Source: Mesorhizobium helmanticense
GTDB lineage: Bacteria; Pseudomonadota; Alphaproteobacteria; Rhizobiales; Rhizobiaceae
Direction of reading: 5' to 3'
Assembly: GCF_003034915.1 (NCBI RefSeq)
Contig: NZ_PZJX01000029.1
Span: 62,001-126,000, forward strand
DNA: 64,000 nucleotides
The translations under genes were made by a program, and so were the position numbers. Shown here in pieces: positions 17,687 to 27,347 of the stretch. Each line of letters opens with the position of its first letter. Positions within the stretch are counted from its first letter, which is position 1. The notes below the pieces were generated by a model. That model worked only from the letters and a program-made list of their open reading frames with translations. It was not told where the DNA came from and did not search any database.

Positions 17687-18571
17687 ATGACCACCATCGC
17701 CTTCATCGGCCTCGGCAACATGGGCAATCCGATGGCCGCCAATCTGGTCAAGGCGGGACATGCGGTGCATGGTTTCGACCTGGTGCCGGAAAACCTGACG
17801 GTTGCGCGCGACCATGGCGTCATCATCATGGCCAATGCCGTTGCGGCGGTGAAGGATGCCGATGTGGTCATCACCATGCTGCCGGCTGGCAAGCATGTGC
17901 TCTCGGTCTACGAGGACATCGCGCCCAAGGCGAAGAAGGGCGCGTTGTTCATCGATTCCTCGACCATCCATGTCGAGTCGGCGCGAAAGGCCCATGCCAT
18001 CGCCGGCAAGCACGGCCTGCTTTCCATCGACGCGCCGGTTTCGGGCGGTACCGTAGGCGCCGCCGCCGGCACGCTGACATTCATGGCCGGTGGCTCGAAG
18101 GATGCCTTCGCCAAAGCCGAGCCGATCCTCAAGCCGATGGCCGGCCGCATCGTCCATTGCGGCGACGGTGGCGCCGGACAGGCGGCAAAGATCTGCAACA
18201 ACATGATCCTCGGCATTTCGATGATCGGCGTCGCCGAGGCCTTCGTGCTGGCCGAAAAACTCGGCCTGTCGAATCAGGCACTGTTCGACGTCGCCTCGAC
18301 CTCATCGGGCCAATGCTGGTCGCTCACCACTTACTGCCCGGTGCCCGGCCCGGTTCCGACATCGCCCGCCAACAATGACTACAGGCCGGGATTTGCGGCA
18401 GCCCTTATGCTGAAAGACCTGAAACTGTCGCAGGAAGCCGCGCAAAGCAGCGGCGCGGTGACGCCGCTTGGCGCTGAAGCCGCACAACTTTACGCGTTGT
18501 TCAATGCACAAGGGCATGCCGGCGCGGATTTTTCCGGCATCATAAATTTCCTCAGGGGTGCCCCTGCGTAA
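17687..18571 (+). CDS. mmsB: 3-hydroxyisobutyrate dehydrogenase
   Basis: 294 residues. N-terminal NAD-binding motif GLGNMGNPMAANLVKAG, substrate loop DAPVSGGTVGAAAGTL, and catalytic Lys in GGAGQAAKICNNM. Oxidises 3-hydroxyisobutyrate to methylmalonate semialdehyde in valine degradation. ATG 17687 is selected because it starts the Rossmann fold and follows CGGAG. It is adjacent to a predicted isobutyryl-CoA dehydrogenase. A different beta-hydroxyacid (for instance 3-hydroxypropionate) is possible since the family is mixed. Confidence 0.88.
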   Translation: MTTIAFIGLGNMGNPMAANLVKAGHAVHGFDLVPENLTVARDHGVIIMANAVAAVKDADVVITMLPAGKHVLSVYEDIAPKAKKGALFIDSSTIHVESARKAHAIAGKHGLLSIDAPVSGGTVGAAAGTLTFMAGGSKDAFAKAEPILKPMAGRIVHCGDGGAGQAAKICNNMILGISMIGVAEAFVLAEKLGLSNQALFDVASTSSGQCWSLTTYCPVPGPVPTSPANNDYRPGFAAALMLKDLKLSQEAAQSSGAVTPLGAEAAQLYALFNAQGHAGADFSGIINFLRGAPA

Positions 18572-18659
18572 GCTTCTAGCTTCACAAGGCTTTTTGGATT
18601 TCTGGTCGACAAAGGCACCGCGAATTTAGATTTGCTTAAGCTCTCGATAACCCGGTGGT

Positions 18660-18823
18660 AACGATGTGCCTGTAAAACGGATTGCGAGGCGGACATATCC
18701 GCCCGGCGCTCCGGATCAGGTCTCGCGTACCGGAGCCCGTAAGTTTCGCAAGTGCATTTGTAGCGAAACGCCATGCGTATCTGGCAAAAGCCGCGTTCCC
18801 GATGGGACGCGGTTTTTGCGTTT
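18660..18823 (+). ncRNA. Candidate structured small RNA
   Basis: In the 350-bp gap between mmsB and the aminotransferase gene, four hairpins follow one another: GGCGGA/TCCGCC at 18688-18703, GCTCCGG/CCGGAGC at 18708-18736, GTTTCGC/GCGAAAC at 18743-18769, and a strong terminator hairpin at 18784-18819 with a T run. No convincing coding frame covers it. The architecture is that of an independently terminated small RNA. I could not recognise a known family or a clean promoter, so both ends and strand are tentative. Confidence 0.4.
18784..18819. terminator. Bidirectional rho-independent terminator
   Basis: Stem GCAAAAGCCGCGTTCCC against GGGACGCGGTTTTTGC (one bulged T, one wobble), loop GAT. T run on the plus strand (GGTTTTTGCG) and on the minus strand (GCTTTTGCC). 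It could end the candidate small RNA on the plus strand and the aminotransferase transcript, whose stop is about 100 bp away, on the minus strand. Confidence 0.75.
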
Positions 18824-18921
18824 CTGGAACCGCACCCCGCGGCGCTCGATCCTGTGCTTCGTCATCCGGGATGGAGCGCCTTGCTCCGCCCCAGGATTGA
18901 CGGCAGGCAAGATCGTCCCGA

Positions 18922-20301
18922 TCAGCGCTTGCGCAGATCCGCTTGCGCCAGATCCAGCGCCCTGGCGATGCGCTCGCAGGCCATGTCGATCGTCTCGCGC
19001 GTCCAGATCAGCGGCGGCGACAGGATCATCGTGTCGCCGGTGGCGCGCAGCATCATGCCTTGGGCGATGGCGTGATCGCGGACGGTTACCGCAGCGCTGC
19101 CCGCGGGAAGGAAGCGCTCCTTGGTCGCCTTGTCCTTGACGATCTCGATTGCTCCCATCAGTCCGATCGAGCGCACTTCGCCGACCAGATCGTGGCCACC
19201 GATACGCTCCTGCAGCGCTGTTGCGAAATAGGGTCCGGTGTCGTTCTTGACGCGGTCGACCAGGCCTTCCCGTTCCATGATCTCCAGGTTCTTCAGCGCC
19301 ACGGCGCAGGCCACGGGGTGACCCGAATAGGTGTAGCCGTGATAGAACTCACCACCCTTCTCCACCAACGTCGCCGCGATGCGGTCGCCGACCAGCAGCG
19401 CCGACAGCGGCTGGTAGCCGGAGGTCAACGCCTTGGCCGTGGTGATCGTGTCCGGTTCGATGTCGAAGGTTTGCGCCGCGAACCATTCGCCGGTGCGGCC
19501 ATAGCCGGTGATGACCTCGTCCAGCATCAGCAGCACATCGTATTTGCGGCAGATGCGCTGCACTTCCGGCCAGTAGCTCATCGGCGGGATCTTAACCCCG
19601 CCCGCGCCCATCACCGGCTCGCCGATGAAGGCGGCGACCTTGTCGGCGCCAGCTTCGAGGATGGCGTCCTCGACGGCCTTGGCGGCGCGCAGGCCGAAAT
19701 CATGATCGCTTTCGCCGGGCAGCGCCAACTCATAGGCATAAGGCATCATCACATGGACGATGTTGGGAACGGCGCCGCCAAGCTGCTTGTGCATCATGTC
19801 CATGCCGCCAAGCGAGGCGCCGGCGATGGTCGAGCCGTGATAGCCCATCTTGCGCGCGATGATGCGGTTCTTCTGCGGCTTGCCTTCCAGCGCCCAGTAG
19901 TGGCGCACGAGCCTTAGCGCCGTGTCGTTGGCCTCCGAGCCGGACGAGCCATAGAACACCTGGCTGACGCCCTTGGGCGCCAGTTCCGCCAGCTTCCTGG
20001 AGAGCAGTACCGGCGTCGGCGTCGAGCATTTGAAGAAGGAATTGTAATAGGGCAGCTCCTTCATCTGGGCATGGGCGGCATCGGCCAGCTCGTCTCGGCC
20101 ATAACCGACATTGACGCACCACAGCCCGGCCATGCCGTCGAGGATTTCCGTCCCGTCGGCATCGTAGATGAACGGTCCATTGGCGTGGGTGATGATGCGC
20201 GAGCCGGTCTCACGCAATTCCTTGTGGTCGGTGAACGGATGCAGATGATGCGCGGCGTCGATCTGCTGAAGCTGCTTCAGCGAGTAATTCTGGTAAGTCA
20301 T
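18922..20301 (-). CDS. Class III PLP-dependent aminotransferase (omega-amino acid:pyruvate type)
   Basis: 459 residues, fold type I. Landmarks: GLWCVNVGYGRDELADAA near residue 60, YGSSGSEANDTALRLVRHYW, LDEVITGYGRTG with the PLP-binding Asp, and the Schiff-base Lys in TTAKALTSGYQP. It is like putrescine-, taurine- or beta-alanine-pyruvate aminotransferases (SpuC type). Which amine it uses cannot be decided from sequence. The ATG at 20301 begins the conserved MTYQNYSL segment. It is monocistronic or last in a unit with the tiny frame upstream. Confidence 0.88.
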   Translation of the reverse strand: MTYQNYSLKQLQQIDAAHHLHPFTDHKELRETGSRIITHANGPFIYDADGTEILDGMAGLWCVNVGYGRDELADAAHAQMKELPYYNSFFKCSTPTPVLLSRKLAELAPKGVSQVFYGSSGSEANDTALRLVRHYWALEGKPQKNRIIARKMGYHGSTIAGASLGGMDMMHKQLGGAVPNIVHVMMPYAYELALPGESDHDFGLRAAKAVEDAILEAGADKVAAFIGEPVMGAGGVKIPPMSYWPEVQRICRKYDVLLMLDEVITGYGRTGEWFAAQTFDIEPDTITTAKALTSGYQPLSALLVGDRIAATLVEKGGEFYHGYTYSGHPVACAVALKNLEIMEREGLVDRVKNDTGPYFATALQERIGGHDLVGEVRSIGLMGAIEIVKDKATKERFLPAGSAAVTVRDHAIAQGMMLRATGDTMILSPPLIWTRETIDMACERIARALDLAQADLRKR

Positions 20302-20350
20302 CTCAGGTCATTCCTCTTTGAATCAATCCGGCAAGGCCGGGGCGGATTCT

Positions 20351-20473
20351 TCAGAGGCAGCCAGGCGGCGAATAGCCGATGCGGGCGCACAGGCGGAGCA
20401 GCTCGGCACGAAGCGTGCGCGGTGACGGCGTCACCGCGACCCCGAAGGCGCCAGATGTCTTCGTACGAGCCAT
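20351..20473 (-). CDS. Possible 40-residue hypothetical protein
   Basis: Small frame from an ATG at 20473 reading MARTKTSGAFGVAVTPSPRT and ending with PPGCL. It lies between the peptidase and aminotransferase genes, 49 bp before the start of the latter on the same strand. Codon positions look biased to G/C, but there is no recognisable family and no good ribosome site, so it may be leader sequence only. Confidence 0.3.
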   Translation of the reverse strand: MARTKTSGAFGVAVTPSPRTLRAELLRLCARIGYSPPGCL

Positions 20474-20505
20474 GCTCTCACCTTAGGCTGCCTGAGGCCC
20501 GGGTT

Positions 20506-22572
20506 TCAAGCCGTTCCGCTCAGCGCCCTTTGCAGGAAGACATACTTCATCGCCGCCTGGGCTGCTTGCGGCCGACGGTCGCCGCGGCCGCCATGGCCAC
20601 CCTCGGTCTCCTCGAAGAACAACGTCTTGGCATGGCCGGCGGCCTGCAGCCGCGCCGCCATCTTGCGCGCATGGCCGGGATGGACGCGATCATCGGCGGT
20701 CGATGTCGTCAGCAGCACCGGCGGATAGGCGGCATCGGCCGAGACATGCTGATAGGGCGAATAGGCGGCGAGCCATGCCGCTTCGTCCGGTTTCGCCGGA
20801 TCGCCATACTCGGCCGTCCAGGAGGCGCCGGGCGGCAATTCTGTGTAGCGCAGCATGTCGAGCAACGGCACCTCGATGATCACGGCCCCGAACAGCTCGG
20901 GATGCTGCGTCAACGAAACGCCCGTCAGCAGGCCGCCATTCGAACCGCCTTGGATGCCGAGCGAGCTTGCGGTGGCGATGCCGCGTTTCACCACATCCTG
21001 CGCGACCGCGGCGAAATCGTCGAAGGCATTCTGCCGGTTGGCCTTGAGCGCCGCCTGGTGCCAGTTCGGGCCGAACTCGCCGCCGCCCCGGATATTGGCC
21101 TGGACATAGGCATTGCCCTTCTCCAGCCACAGCCGGCCGCGCACGCCGGCATAGCCCGGCAACAGCGGCACTTCGAAGCCGCCATAGCCGTAAAGCAGCG
21201 TCGGCACCGGCCCATCCTGGTCGCGTCGCCTGACGACGAAGTAAGGGATCATGGTGCCGTCCTTCGAGCGTGCCTCGAACTGTTCCGAGATGAAAGGCGA
21301 AGCGTCGAAACGCGCCGGCTGGGATTTCACCGTGGTAAGCGTCGCGCCATCGTCGTCCGACCAAACGATCGAGCTCGGCGTCAGGAAGTCGGTGAAGGAG
21401 AAAGAGACACTGGCGCCGAAATGCTCGGCGTGGGCGATGCCGACATTGCCATTGTCCGGCAGCGCCACGGGCTTCAGGGACCAGGTACCGTTGTTGCGTT
21501 CGCAGACGACGACCTTGCCGCGCACATTGTCCATCAGGCTGATGAACAATCGGTCCTGCGTGCGGGCGATGCCGGCGATGGAAACACGATGCGCCGGATC
21601 GAGCAGGGTTTCCACCGGACCCAAGGCGCCAGTTTCGACCCAGCGCGCCAGGTCCAGCGAATAAAGGCCGTCCGGTTTGCACACCACGCCGTCTGGCGTC
21701 GTCCACGAGCTGCGCACGCCGAAGACAAGCTGATCGCGGAAGATCGCGCTGTCGGTCATGTCGTCAGGCAAGGGAAGGCGTCTGTTTTCGCCTGAAGGCA
21801 ATCGCAGGAAGATGTGCGAGGCGAAGAAATTCAGCGTCCGGGCCAGGACCAGATAGCGTCTGTGGCCATCGAACTCGAGAGCAGCCCCTGCGGCGAGGTC
21901 CTCTTTCTCAGCCTCGAAGATCGGCGTCGCGTCTTCCAGCGCGGTGCCGCGCTTCCACAGCTTGACCACGCGCGGATAGCCGGACTGCGTCTTGTCCGCC
22001 TCCTCGAAGGCGGCCGAGACGATGACTGTGTCCTTGTCCAGCCAGCCGAAGCTCGATTTAGAGGCGGGAGCCCGAAAGCCATCCTCGACAAAAGACTTGG
22101 TTTCGATGTCGAATTCGCGCATCTCGCTGGCGTCGCCGCCATCGGGCGACATAGAGAGCAGGCAGCGGCTAAAGTCGGGGTAAAGCCGGCTGGCGCCGCC
22201 GAACACCCACTTCACACCCTCTTTCGCCGACAGCAGGTCGAAGTCGATGATTGTCTCCCACTCCGGCTTCTCGGTCTTGTAGGACGCGACCGTCGTGCGC
22301 CGCCAGAGGCCGAGAATATTGGTCTTGTCCTGCCAGAAATTATAGACATAACCGTTGAGCACGGCACCGACGGCGATGTTGTCTTCGGCCGTCATCAGGT
22401 CCAGCGCGGTTTGGAACGTTGCTTGGTAGGACGGATCGCCCTGCAATTCTCCGACGCTTATTTCATTCTGGCGATGCACCCAGTCGAGCGCTTGCTTGCT
22501 GGTTCGATCTTCCAGCCAGAGAAAGGGGTCGGCCGCGGAATTCGACTGCGCCTGTTTGATCGGCTTGGTCAT
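20506..22572 (-). CDS. Prolyl oligopeptidase family serine peptidase (S9A)
   Basis: 688 residues. N-terminal beta-propeller begins with PFLWLEDRTSKQALDWV; the C-terminal alpha/beta hydrolase domain has the Ser in GIQGGSNGGLL, the Asp in TADDRVHPGHA, and the His in EGGHGGRG. It cleaves short peptides after Pro, in the cytoplasm or periplasm; no signal peptide is seen. Start at ATG 22572 (MTKPIKQ) is preferred because GGAG lies 6 bp upstream; an in-frame start 60 bp earlier adds a non-conserved stretch. Confidence 0.9.
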   Translation of the reverse strand: MTKPIKQAQSNSAADPFLWLEDRTSKQALDWVHRQNEISVGELQGDPSYQATFQTALDLMTAEDNIAVGAVLNGYVYNFWQDKTNILGLWRRTTVASYKTEKPEWETIIDFDLLSAKEGVKWVFGGASRLYPDFSRCLLSMSPDGGDASEMREFDIETKSFVEDGFRAPASKSSFGWLDKDTVIVSAAFEEADKTQSGYPRVVKLWKRGTALEDATPIFEAEKEDLAAGAALEFDGHRRYLVLARTLNFFASHIFLRLPSGENRRLPLPDDMTDSAIFRDQLVFGVRSSWTTPDGVVCKPDGLYSLDLARWVETGALGPVETLLDPAHRVSIAGIARTQDRLFISLMDNVRGKVVVCERNNGTWSLKPVALPDNGNVGIAHAEHFGASVSFSFTDFLTPSSIVWSDDDGATLTTVKSQPARFDASPFISEQFEARSKDGTMIPYFVVRRRDQDGPVPTLLYGYGGFEVPLLPGYAGVRGRLWLEKGNAYVQANIRGGGEFGPNWHQAALKANRQNAFDDFAAVAQDVVKRGIATASSLGIQGGSNGGLLTGVSLTQHPELFGAVIIEVPLLDMLRYTELPPGASWTAEYGDPAKPDEAAWLAAYSPYQHVSADAAYPPVLLTTSTADDRVHPGHARKMAARLQAAGHAKTLFFEETEGGHGGRGDRRPQAAQAAMKYVFLQRALSGTA

Positions 22573-22654
22573 ATGATCTCCGAATACGTGATCTAGCGTC
22601 GCCAACATCGACATGCCGGCACCGATATTCAAGACGACGCGCCGTTTTTTGCGC

Positions 22655-23812
22655 TTACACGATCCGGCGTCGCACGACGGTCATGACTGCCAGCGCCAGG
22701 CAAATGGCGCCCAGCGTAATCGGCAGGCCGGACGCGCCGATGACGTCCATGACGCCGCCGGTGAGCGGCGGGACGAGGATGCCACCGACGCCCCACATCA
22801 GCGAGAAGGCGGCATTGCCGGCGACAAGCGCCGAGCCGGTAAAGCGCTCACCGAGCTCGATGATCGACATCGTGTAGATGCCGTAGGAAACCGCGCCCCA
22901 GATGAAGACGCATGGCCAGATCAGCGGCGTTTCGATGAGCAGCGGCAGCAGCACGCATCCGAGCACGGTCAGCGACACGCAGATGAAGCGCACCAGACGC
23001 GCCGTCAGCCGTTCCGCCAGCAGGCCGAGCGGCACCTGCATGGCGATGTTGCCGGCGATCATTACCGACAGCAGCGCCGACATGCGGGTCTCAGTGATGC
23101 CATAATGCGTTCTGTAGACAGGCAGCAGCGCCAGCACCCCTTGCTCAAAGCCGGCGGCCACGACGACCGCCGACAACAGCAGCCAGGCCATCGGCATGAA
23201 CCCCATGACAGAAACCCGGTGCCCGGCCTCGTCGACCTTGGGCAGCCGTGGCAGCACCGTCGCGAGGCAGGCACCGCAGAACACAAAAGCGGTGATGCCG
23301 ACGAGGAAGGGCGGCCATCCCTCGGTGCCGACGGCGAGCAGGCAAAGCGGCCCAGCGGCGAAACCCGCCGAGATGATCGTGGAATAGACGCCCATGACGC
23401 GGCCGCGGCGTGCCGGCGGCGCCAACGCGATCACCCAGATTTCGCTCAAGACGTAGAGCGGGTTGGTCACCGCGCCGATCAGGAAGCGCAGCGGAAACCA
23501 CAGATAGACGTTTTGAGTCCAGCCGATCAGCGCCAGCACGATCGCCGAAAGCGCCGCGCAGGTGAGCGCCGTGCGCCCTGCCCCGAACCGGCGTGCCAAA
23601 GCCGGGATCAGCGGCGAGGAGACGATGAAGCCAATTGGCGTCATTGCCGCCGACAGCCCGATCATGGCTGGCGAGACACCCTGCCGCTGCAGGATGAAGC
23701 TCAGCAGCGGATAGGAGAGCCCTTGCGCGATGGCGAACACCGAAACGGTCGCGATCACGCCGGTGATCGCTGCCCACTGCATTGCCTCGTTGTCCGTTTC
23801 CGCCAGATCCAT
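22655..23812 (-). CDS. MFS transporter, YcaD-like, copy 1
   Basis: 385 residues with twelve predicted hydrophobic helices. Family landmarks include GLSYPLLSFILQRQGVSPAMIGLSAAM near the start and PPARRGRVMGVYSTIISAGFAAGP in the middle. It is clearly paralogous to the next gene upstream (shared motifs GLSYPL, RQGxSPAxIGLSAAMxP, RRGRVMGVxxT). Substrate unknown. ATG 23812 chosen over GTG 23821. The two copies lie 94 bp apart on the same strand and probably arose by tandem duplication. Confidence 0.85.
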   Translation of the reverse strand: MDLAETDNEAMQWAAITGVIATVSVFAIAQGLSYPLLSFILQRQGVSPAMIGLSAAMTPIGFIVSSPLIPALARRFGAGRTALTCAALSAIVLALIGWTQNVYLWFPLRFLIGAVTNPLYVLSEIWVIALAPPARRGRVMGVYSTIISAGFAAGPLCLLAVGTEGWPPFLVGITAFVFCGACLATVLPRLPKVDEAGHRVSVMGFMPMAWLLLSAVVVAAGFEQGVLALLPVYRTHYGITETRMSALLSVMIAGNIAMQVPLGLLAERLTARLVRFICVSLTVLGCVLLPLLIETPLIWPCVFIWGAVSYGIYTMSIIELGERFTGSALVAGNAAFSLMWGVGGILVPPLTGGVMDVIGASGLPITLGAICLALAVMTVVRRRIV

Positions 23813-23906
23813 GATCCGCACCTAATAAGGGTTCCAGGACTAGCGGCTCTGTCCGATGGGGGTAAGCCCCGCCAGGGAAAAACCCGCTTGCTCCCGCCAA
23901 AGCCTG

Positions 23907-25082
23907 TCAGGAGTTTTTGCGCTTGGCGGAGCGGTAGAGCGCGAACGCGATCAGCAACGCATCGAGCCCGGCGATAACCGCCGGCAGCCCAAGCGGACCG
24001 ATCACCTGCATCAGCGAGCCGGCGCCGGGCGGGCCGACAATGCCGCCGGCGCCCCACATCAGGGCGAAGGCGGCGTTGCCGGCGACAAGCGCGGTCCCCT
24101 TGAACCGGCTGCCGAGTTCGACCAGCGCCATCGTATAGACGCCGTAGCCGACCGCACCCATCACCACCAGCACGGGCCAGACGGGCGGCGTCGTGATCAC
24201 GAGCGGTAGCAACAGCGCGCAAGCGGCCGTCGCCAAAGCGCAAAACACGATCATCGCCCGGCCGCCAAAGCGCTCGGCCATCAGCCCAAGCGGGATCTGC
24301 AGCAGGATGTTGCCGGCCGACAGCGCCGTCACCAGCGCCGCCAGCCTCGCTTCCGGCAAGCCGTAGCCGGTGCCGAAGACCGGGATCAGCGCATAGGTGC
24401 TCTGCTGGACGGCGGCCGCAACCAGGACCGCCAGCAGCAGCGCCGGCGCCAGCCTGGCGAAGCCGACGATGCCGCCCTGGATCTGGCCGTCATCCTCGAA
24501 ACCGGTGAGTTTGGACGAGACGGCGCGCAGGATCAGTGCGCAGAGTGCAAAGCCCGATATCGCCGCGACGAAGGGAGGCCATCCCGATGTGCCGACCGTG
24601 ATCAGGATCAGCGGCCCCGCCGCGTAGCCGGCGCCCAGCAGCGTATTGAACACGCCCATCACCCGGCCACGGCGCGACGGTGGCGCCAGCGACAGCGCCC
24701 ACACCTCGCCAAGCACATAGAGCGGATTGATGACCACGCCGACGAGAAAGCGGATGATGAACCAGGCGACCCAATCCTGCAGATAGCCGATGCCCAAGAA
24801 GCAGAGCGCGCCGGCCAGCGAACAGCCGACGGCGAGATTGCGCGCACCTACGAGCCGGACGGCGGCCGGCACGAACGAAGCCGACAGGATGAGGCCAACC
24901 GGCATCATCGCCGCGGAAAGGCCGATCAGCGCCGGCGACATGCCTTGCCGCTGCATCAGCAGCGTGAACAGCGGATAGCTCAGCCCTTGCGCGGCGCCGA
25001 ACATGGCCAGGGCGGCAGTAACGCCGGCAAGTGCCGCCCACTGCGTTCCCGCCTCGCCATCGCTCGAACTGGTCGCGACCAT
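23907..25082 (-). CDS. MFS transporter, YcaD-like, copy 2
   Basis: 391 residues, twelve hydrophobic helices, paralogous to the downstream copy. Shared landmarks: GLSYPLFTLLMQRQGMSPALIGLSAAM and PSRRGRVMGVFNTLLGAGYAAGP. The ATG at 25082 (MVATSSSD) has AGGGA upstream and is preferred to the one at 25109. Efflux or uptake of a small molecule across the inner membrane is expected; nothing in the sequence defines the substrate. Confidence 0.85.
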   Translation of the reverse strand: MVATSSSDGEAGTQWAALAGVTAALAMFGAAQGLSYPLFTLLMQRQGMSPALIGLSAAMMPVGLILSASFVPAAVRLVGARNLAVGCSLAGALCFLGIGYLQDWVAWFIIRFLVGVVINPLYVLGEVWALSLAPPSRRGRVMGVFNTLLGAGYAAGPLILITVGTSGWPPFVAAISGFALCALILRAVSSKLTGFEDDGQIQGGIVGFARLAPALLLAVLVAAAVQQSTYALIPVFGTGYGLPEARLAALVTALSAGNILLQIPLGLMAERFGGRAMIVFCALATAACALLLPLVITTPPVWPVLVVMGAVGYGVYTMALVELGSRFKGTALVAGNAAFALMWGAGGIVGPPGAGSLMQVIGPLGLPAVIAGLDALLIAFALYRSAKRKNS

Positions 25083-25232
25083 CCGCCATCCCTGTGAATT
25101 GCAGACCATCCGATCGGCAAATCACCCAGCTAGCGGTTCGATTTCGCGAAAGAAAGGGCCGGCACACGGAATCCGCTTGCGCCAAAAGACCATCGCCTGC
25201 ACGACGAATCGTGCATGCCCTGCAAGCAGAGA

Positions 25233-27140
25233 CTACGGAAAATAGCGGGCAATCGCTCCCTTCTTGCCGTCCGCGTAGGGCTTCAGCCACTTGTCGTCGA
25301 TGGAAAGCCCGTCGTTATCAGAAGGTCCTTTCCCGATGGTCCGGCGCCAGGCGCGAAACTTGTAGTGGTCGAACACATCGAGCATGTGGACCGCATAGGC
25401 TGCGGCAAAGGTCTTGTCGCCTTCGACGATCACTAAATTCTCGTCATTCTCGTAGGACGCCTTGTAACCGAGATTGTGGCTGCCGGTGATGACGGTGGCG
25501 TTGTCTTCCATCGGATCGATGATCACGATCTTGTCGTGGACGATCGCGTGGCCGACGGTCAGCACCTCTGCCTGGAAGTCGCGCGCAACCGTGGCTCCGG
25601 TGAGATTTGCCGCCCTGACGATGGACACGTTCGGCGCCTCCCAGACTTTTTCGGGAAAGACGAATGGCGTCTTGCCGTCCTTGTTCGATTTGTGGGTGAC
25701 CGGATCCTTGGTCGGGGCGACGTAGTTCGGCATGGCGGCAGGGTCGCTGATCGCGCCTTGCACGATCAGCTTAGGATCCGCCTTGGCCGCCGCGACGGCC
25801 TGGTCGACGATCGAATTTTCGCCAAGCCGCGAAGGATTGAACACCAGGAAGAGCACCGCGCGCTTCGCCGCCTTGATCCTGGCGAAAACATCCGTGAGGT
25901 CGACCGGCCGCACCGAGATGTCTTTCTTGTTGCGGTCGGGATCGTTCGGCGAAAACCATACCGTCATGCCGTCCAGGTTTGCCGAGGCGCCGTTCAGCGG
26001 GTTTGGTATGTGGTTTTCCCTGCGAAACGGCACGCCTTGCGTCTGCGCGACCCGACCGGCCGCGCTTTCGCTGGCCGGCGGCGGGAACACGTCGGCCTTC
26101 ATGCGCTCCCAATAGGCATCGAACACCTTGGCCATCGCAGGGTCGTCACGGATGAAGGCATTGTTGGTCTGCCCGCAAATGCCGGTCGAGGTCCAGTTGG
26201 TGCTGCCGGTCATGACCGCCTGCGCATTGCCTTGCGCATCGCGGTAGACGGCAAATTTGTTGTGGCCGATATGGTTGTTGTTGAACAGACGATCGGTCAG
26301 CGTGACGCCGGCGTCGCGCAGCCGCTTTCTGAAAGGCGCGTTGCCGGCATCCCAGGCCTTGGTCTGGATATCCCTGCCCGAATTCGAGAGGATGACGTCG
26401 ACGACATCCTTGGCGTCGATGATGGCGTCGCAGAGTTCATCGTCGCCAAGTTCATAAAGCGCAAGCCTGACAGTGCCGCCCTCGGCCTTGGCCCGTTTCA
26501 TCAGGCTGGTGAGCACATCCGGCACATCGCCATGCAGATAGGCGCGTATCTCGCTGCCGGGACGCTCGAGCTCGGCCCTGATCTTGTCGCGCTGCCCGAC
26601 CTTGATCCCGGCATCCTCCAGGGCGCGTGACATCCATTGCGTCGACAGCACGCCATTGGTGAAGGCGACCCGCGCCTTGCCGAACATCTGCCCGAGAAAG
26701 ATCGGCGGGCTGACGGCGCCCTGGCCGAGATAGCCAAGCGGCCGCGCCGGTCCGGTATAGGCGGGTTCGCCGTCGACGACCTGATCCGGGCGCACCGGCA
26801 CCGGATCGAGGCCCGGCTTCATGTCGCCGACGGGGCGCACACGGTAGGCGATCATCTCGCCCTGCGGCCTGACGCCGAGACTGTCGCGGCGGCGCCGCAC
26901 GGTGAGGTCGCGCCAGAATGTCTTTTGCACCGGCCATACGCCGGTGTCCTGCGGGATCCACCTCGGATTGCGCTGGCCCTTGAACGGCACCCACGACGCC
27001 AGGCAACGCTCCTCGCCGGTGTCGGGATAGAGGCGCACGATCTCGAAGCCGAGACAGCCCGGGATCATCCCATCGAGATCCCATGACAGGAACGCAACTT
27101 CGTTGTTTGTGGCAGCACGCACTTTGATGACGTCCGGCAT
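25233..27140 (-). CDS. Phospholipase D-like (HKD) protein
   Basis: 635 residues with two PLD catalytic motifs: HNKFAVYRDAQGNAQAVMTGSTN about two fifths of the way along (quoted by its HNK and TGSTN ends) and HDKIVIIDPMEDNATVITGSHN near residue 530. Two HxK motifs in one chain form one active site in this superfamily. No obvious signal peptide; the N-terminal 150 residues are a separate domain. It may be a phosphodiesterase or phospholipase, or a nuclease-like defence protein; neighbours do not help. Divergent from mttB1, with 207 bp between. Confidence 0.82.
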   Translation of the reverse strand: MPDVIKVRAATNNEVAFLSWDLDGMIPGCLGFEIVRLYPDTGEERCLASWVPFKGQRNPRWIPQDTGVWPVQKTFWRDLTVRRRRDSLGVRPQGEMIAYRVRPVGDMKPGLDPVPVRPDQVVDGEPAYTGPARPLGYLGQGAVSPPIFLGQMFGKARVAFTNGVLSTQWMSRALEDAGIKVGQRDKIRAELERPGSEIRAYLHGDVPDVLTSLMKRAKAEGGTVRLALYELGDDELCDAIIDAKDVVDVILSNSGRDIQTKAWDAGNAPFRKRLRDAGVTLTDRLFNNNHIGHNKFAVYRDAQGNAQAVMTGSTNWTSTGICGQTNNAFIRDDPAMAKVFDAYWERMKADVFPPPASESAAGRVAQTQGVPFRRENHIPNPLNGASANLDGMTVWFSPNDPDRNKKDISVRPVDLTDVFARIKAAKRAVLFLVFNPSRLGENSIVDQAVAAAKADPKLIVQGAISDPAAMPNYVAPTKDPVTHKSNKDGKTPFVFPEKVWEAPNVSIVRAANLTGATVARDFQAEVLTVGHAIVHDKIVIIDPMEDNATVITGSHNLGYKASYENDENLVIVEGDKTFAAAYAVHMLDVFDHYKFRAWRRTIGKGPSDNDGLSIDDKWLKPYADGKKGAIARYFP

Positions 27141-27347
27141 TGCGGTCCCCCTCGAAGTTGCTCAACAAGGAAGTATGCCAGAAGCAGAAGACAGAACTGC
27201 AACGCATTTCACGTTGTGGCACCCGCATCGTCCAGCTGCCCTTTCGGCATGTCGCTTCCCTCGCCCTAGTGGTCGCCGCCTCCGCAATGGCTGGACAGCC
27301 GGCGGTCCATTATGCCGCCGCATTATCGCAGCGTACGAGGCCCTGTC

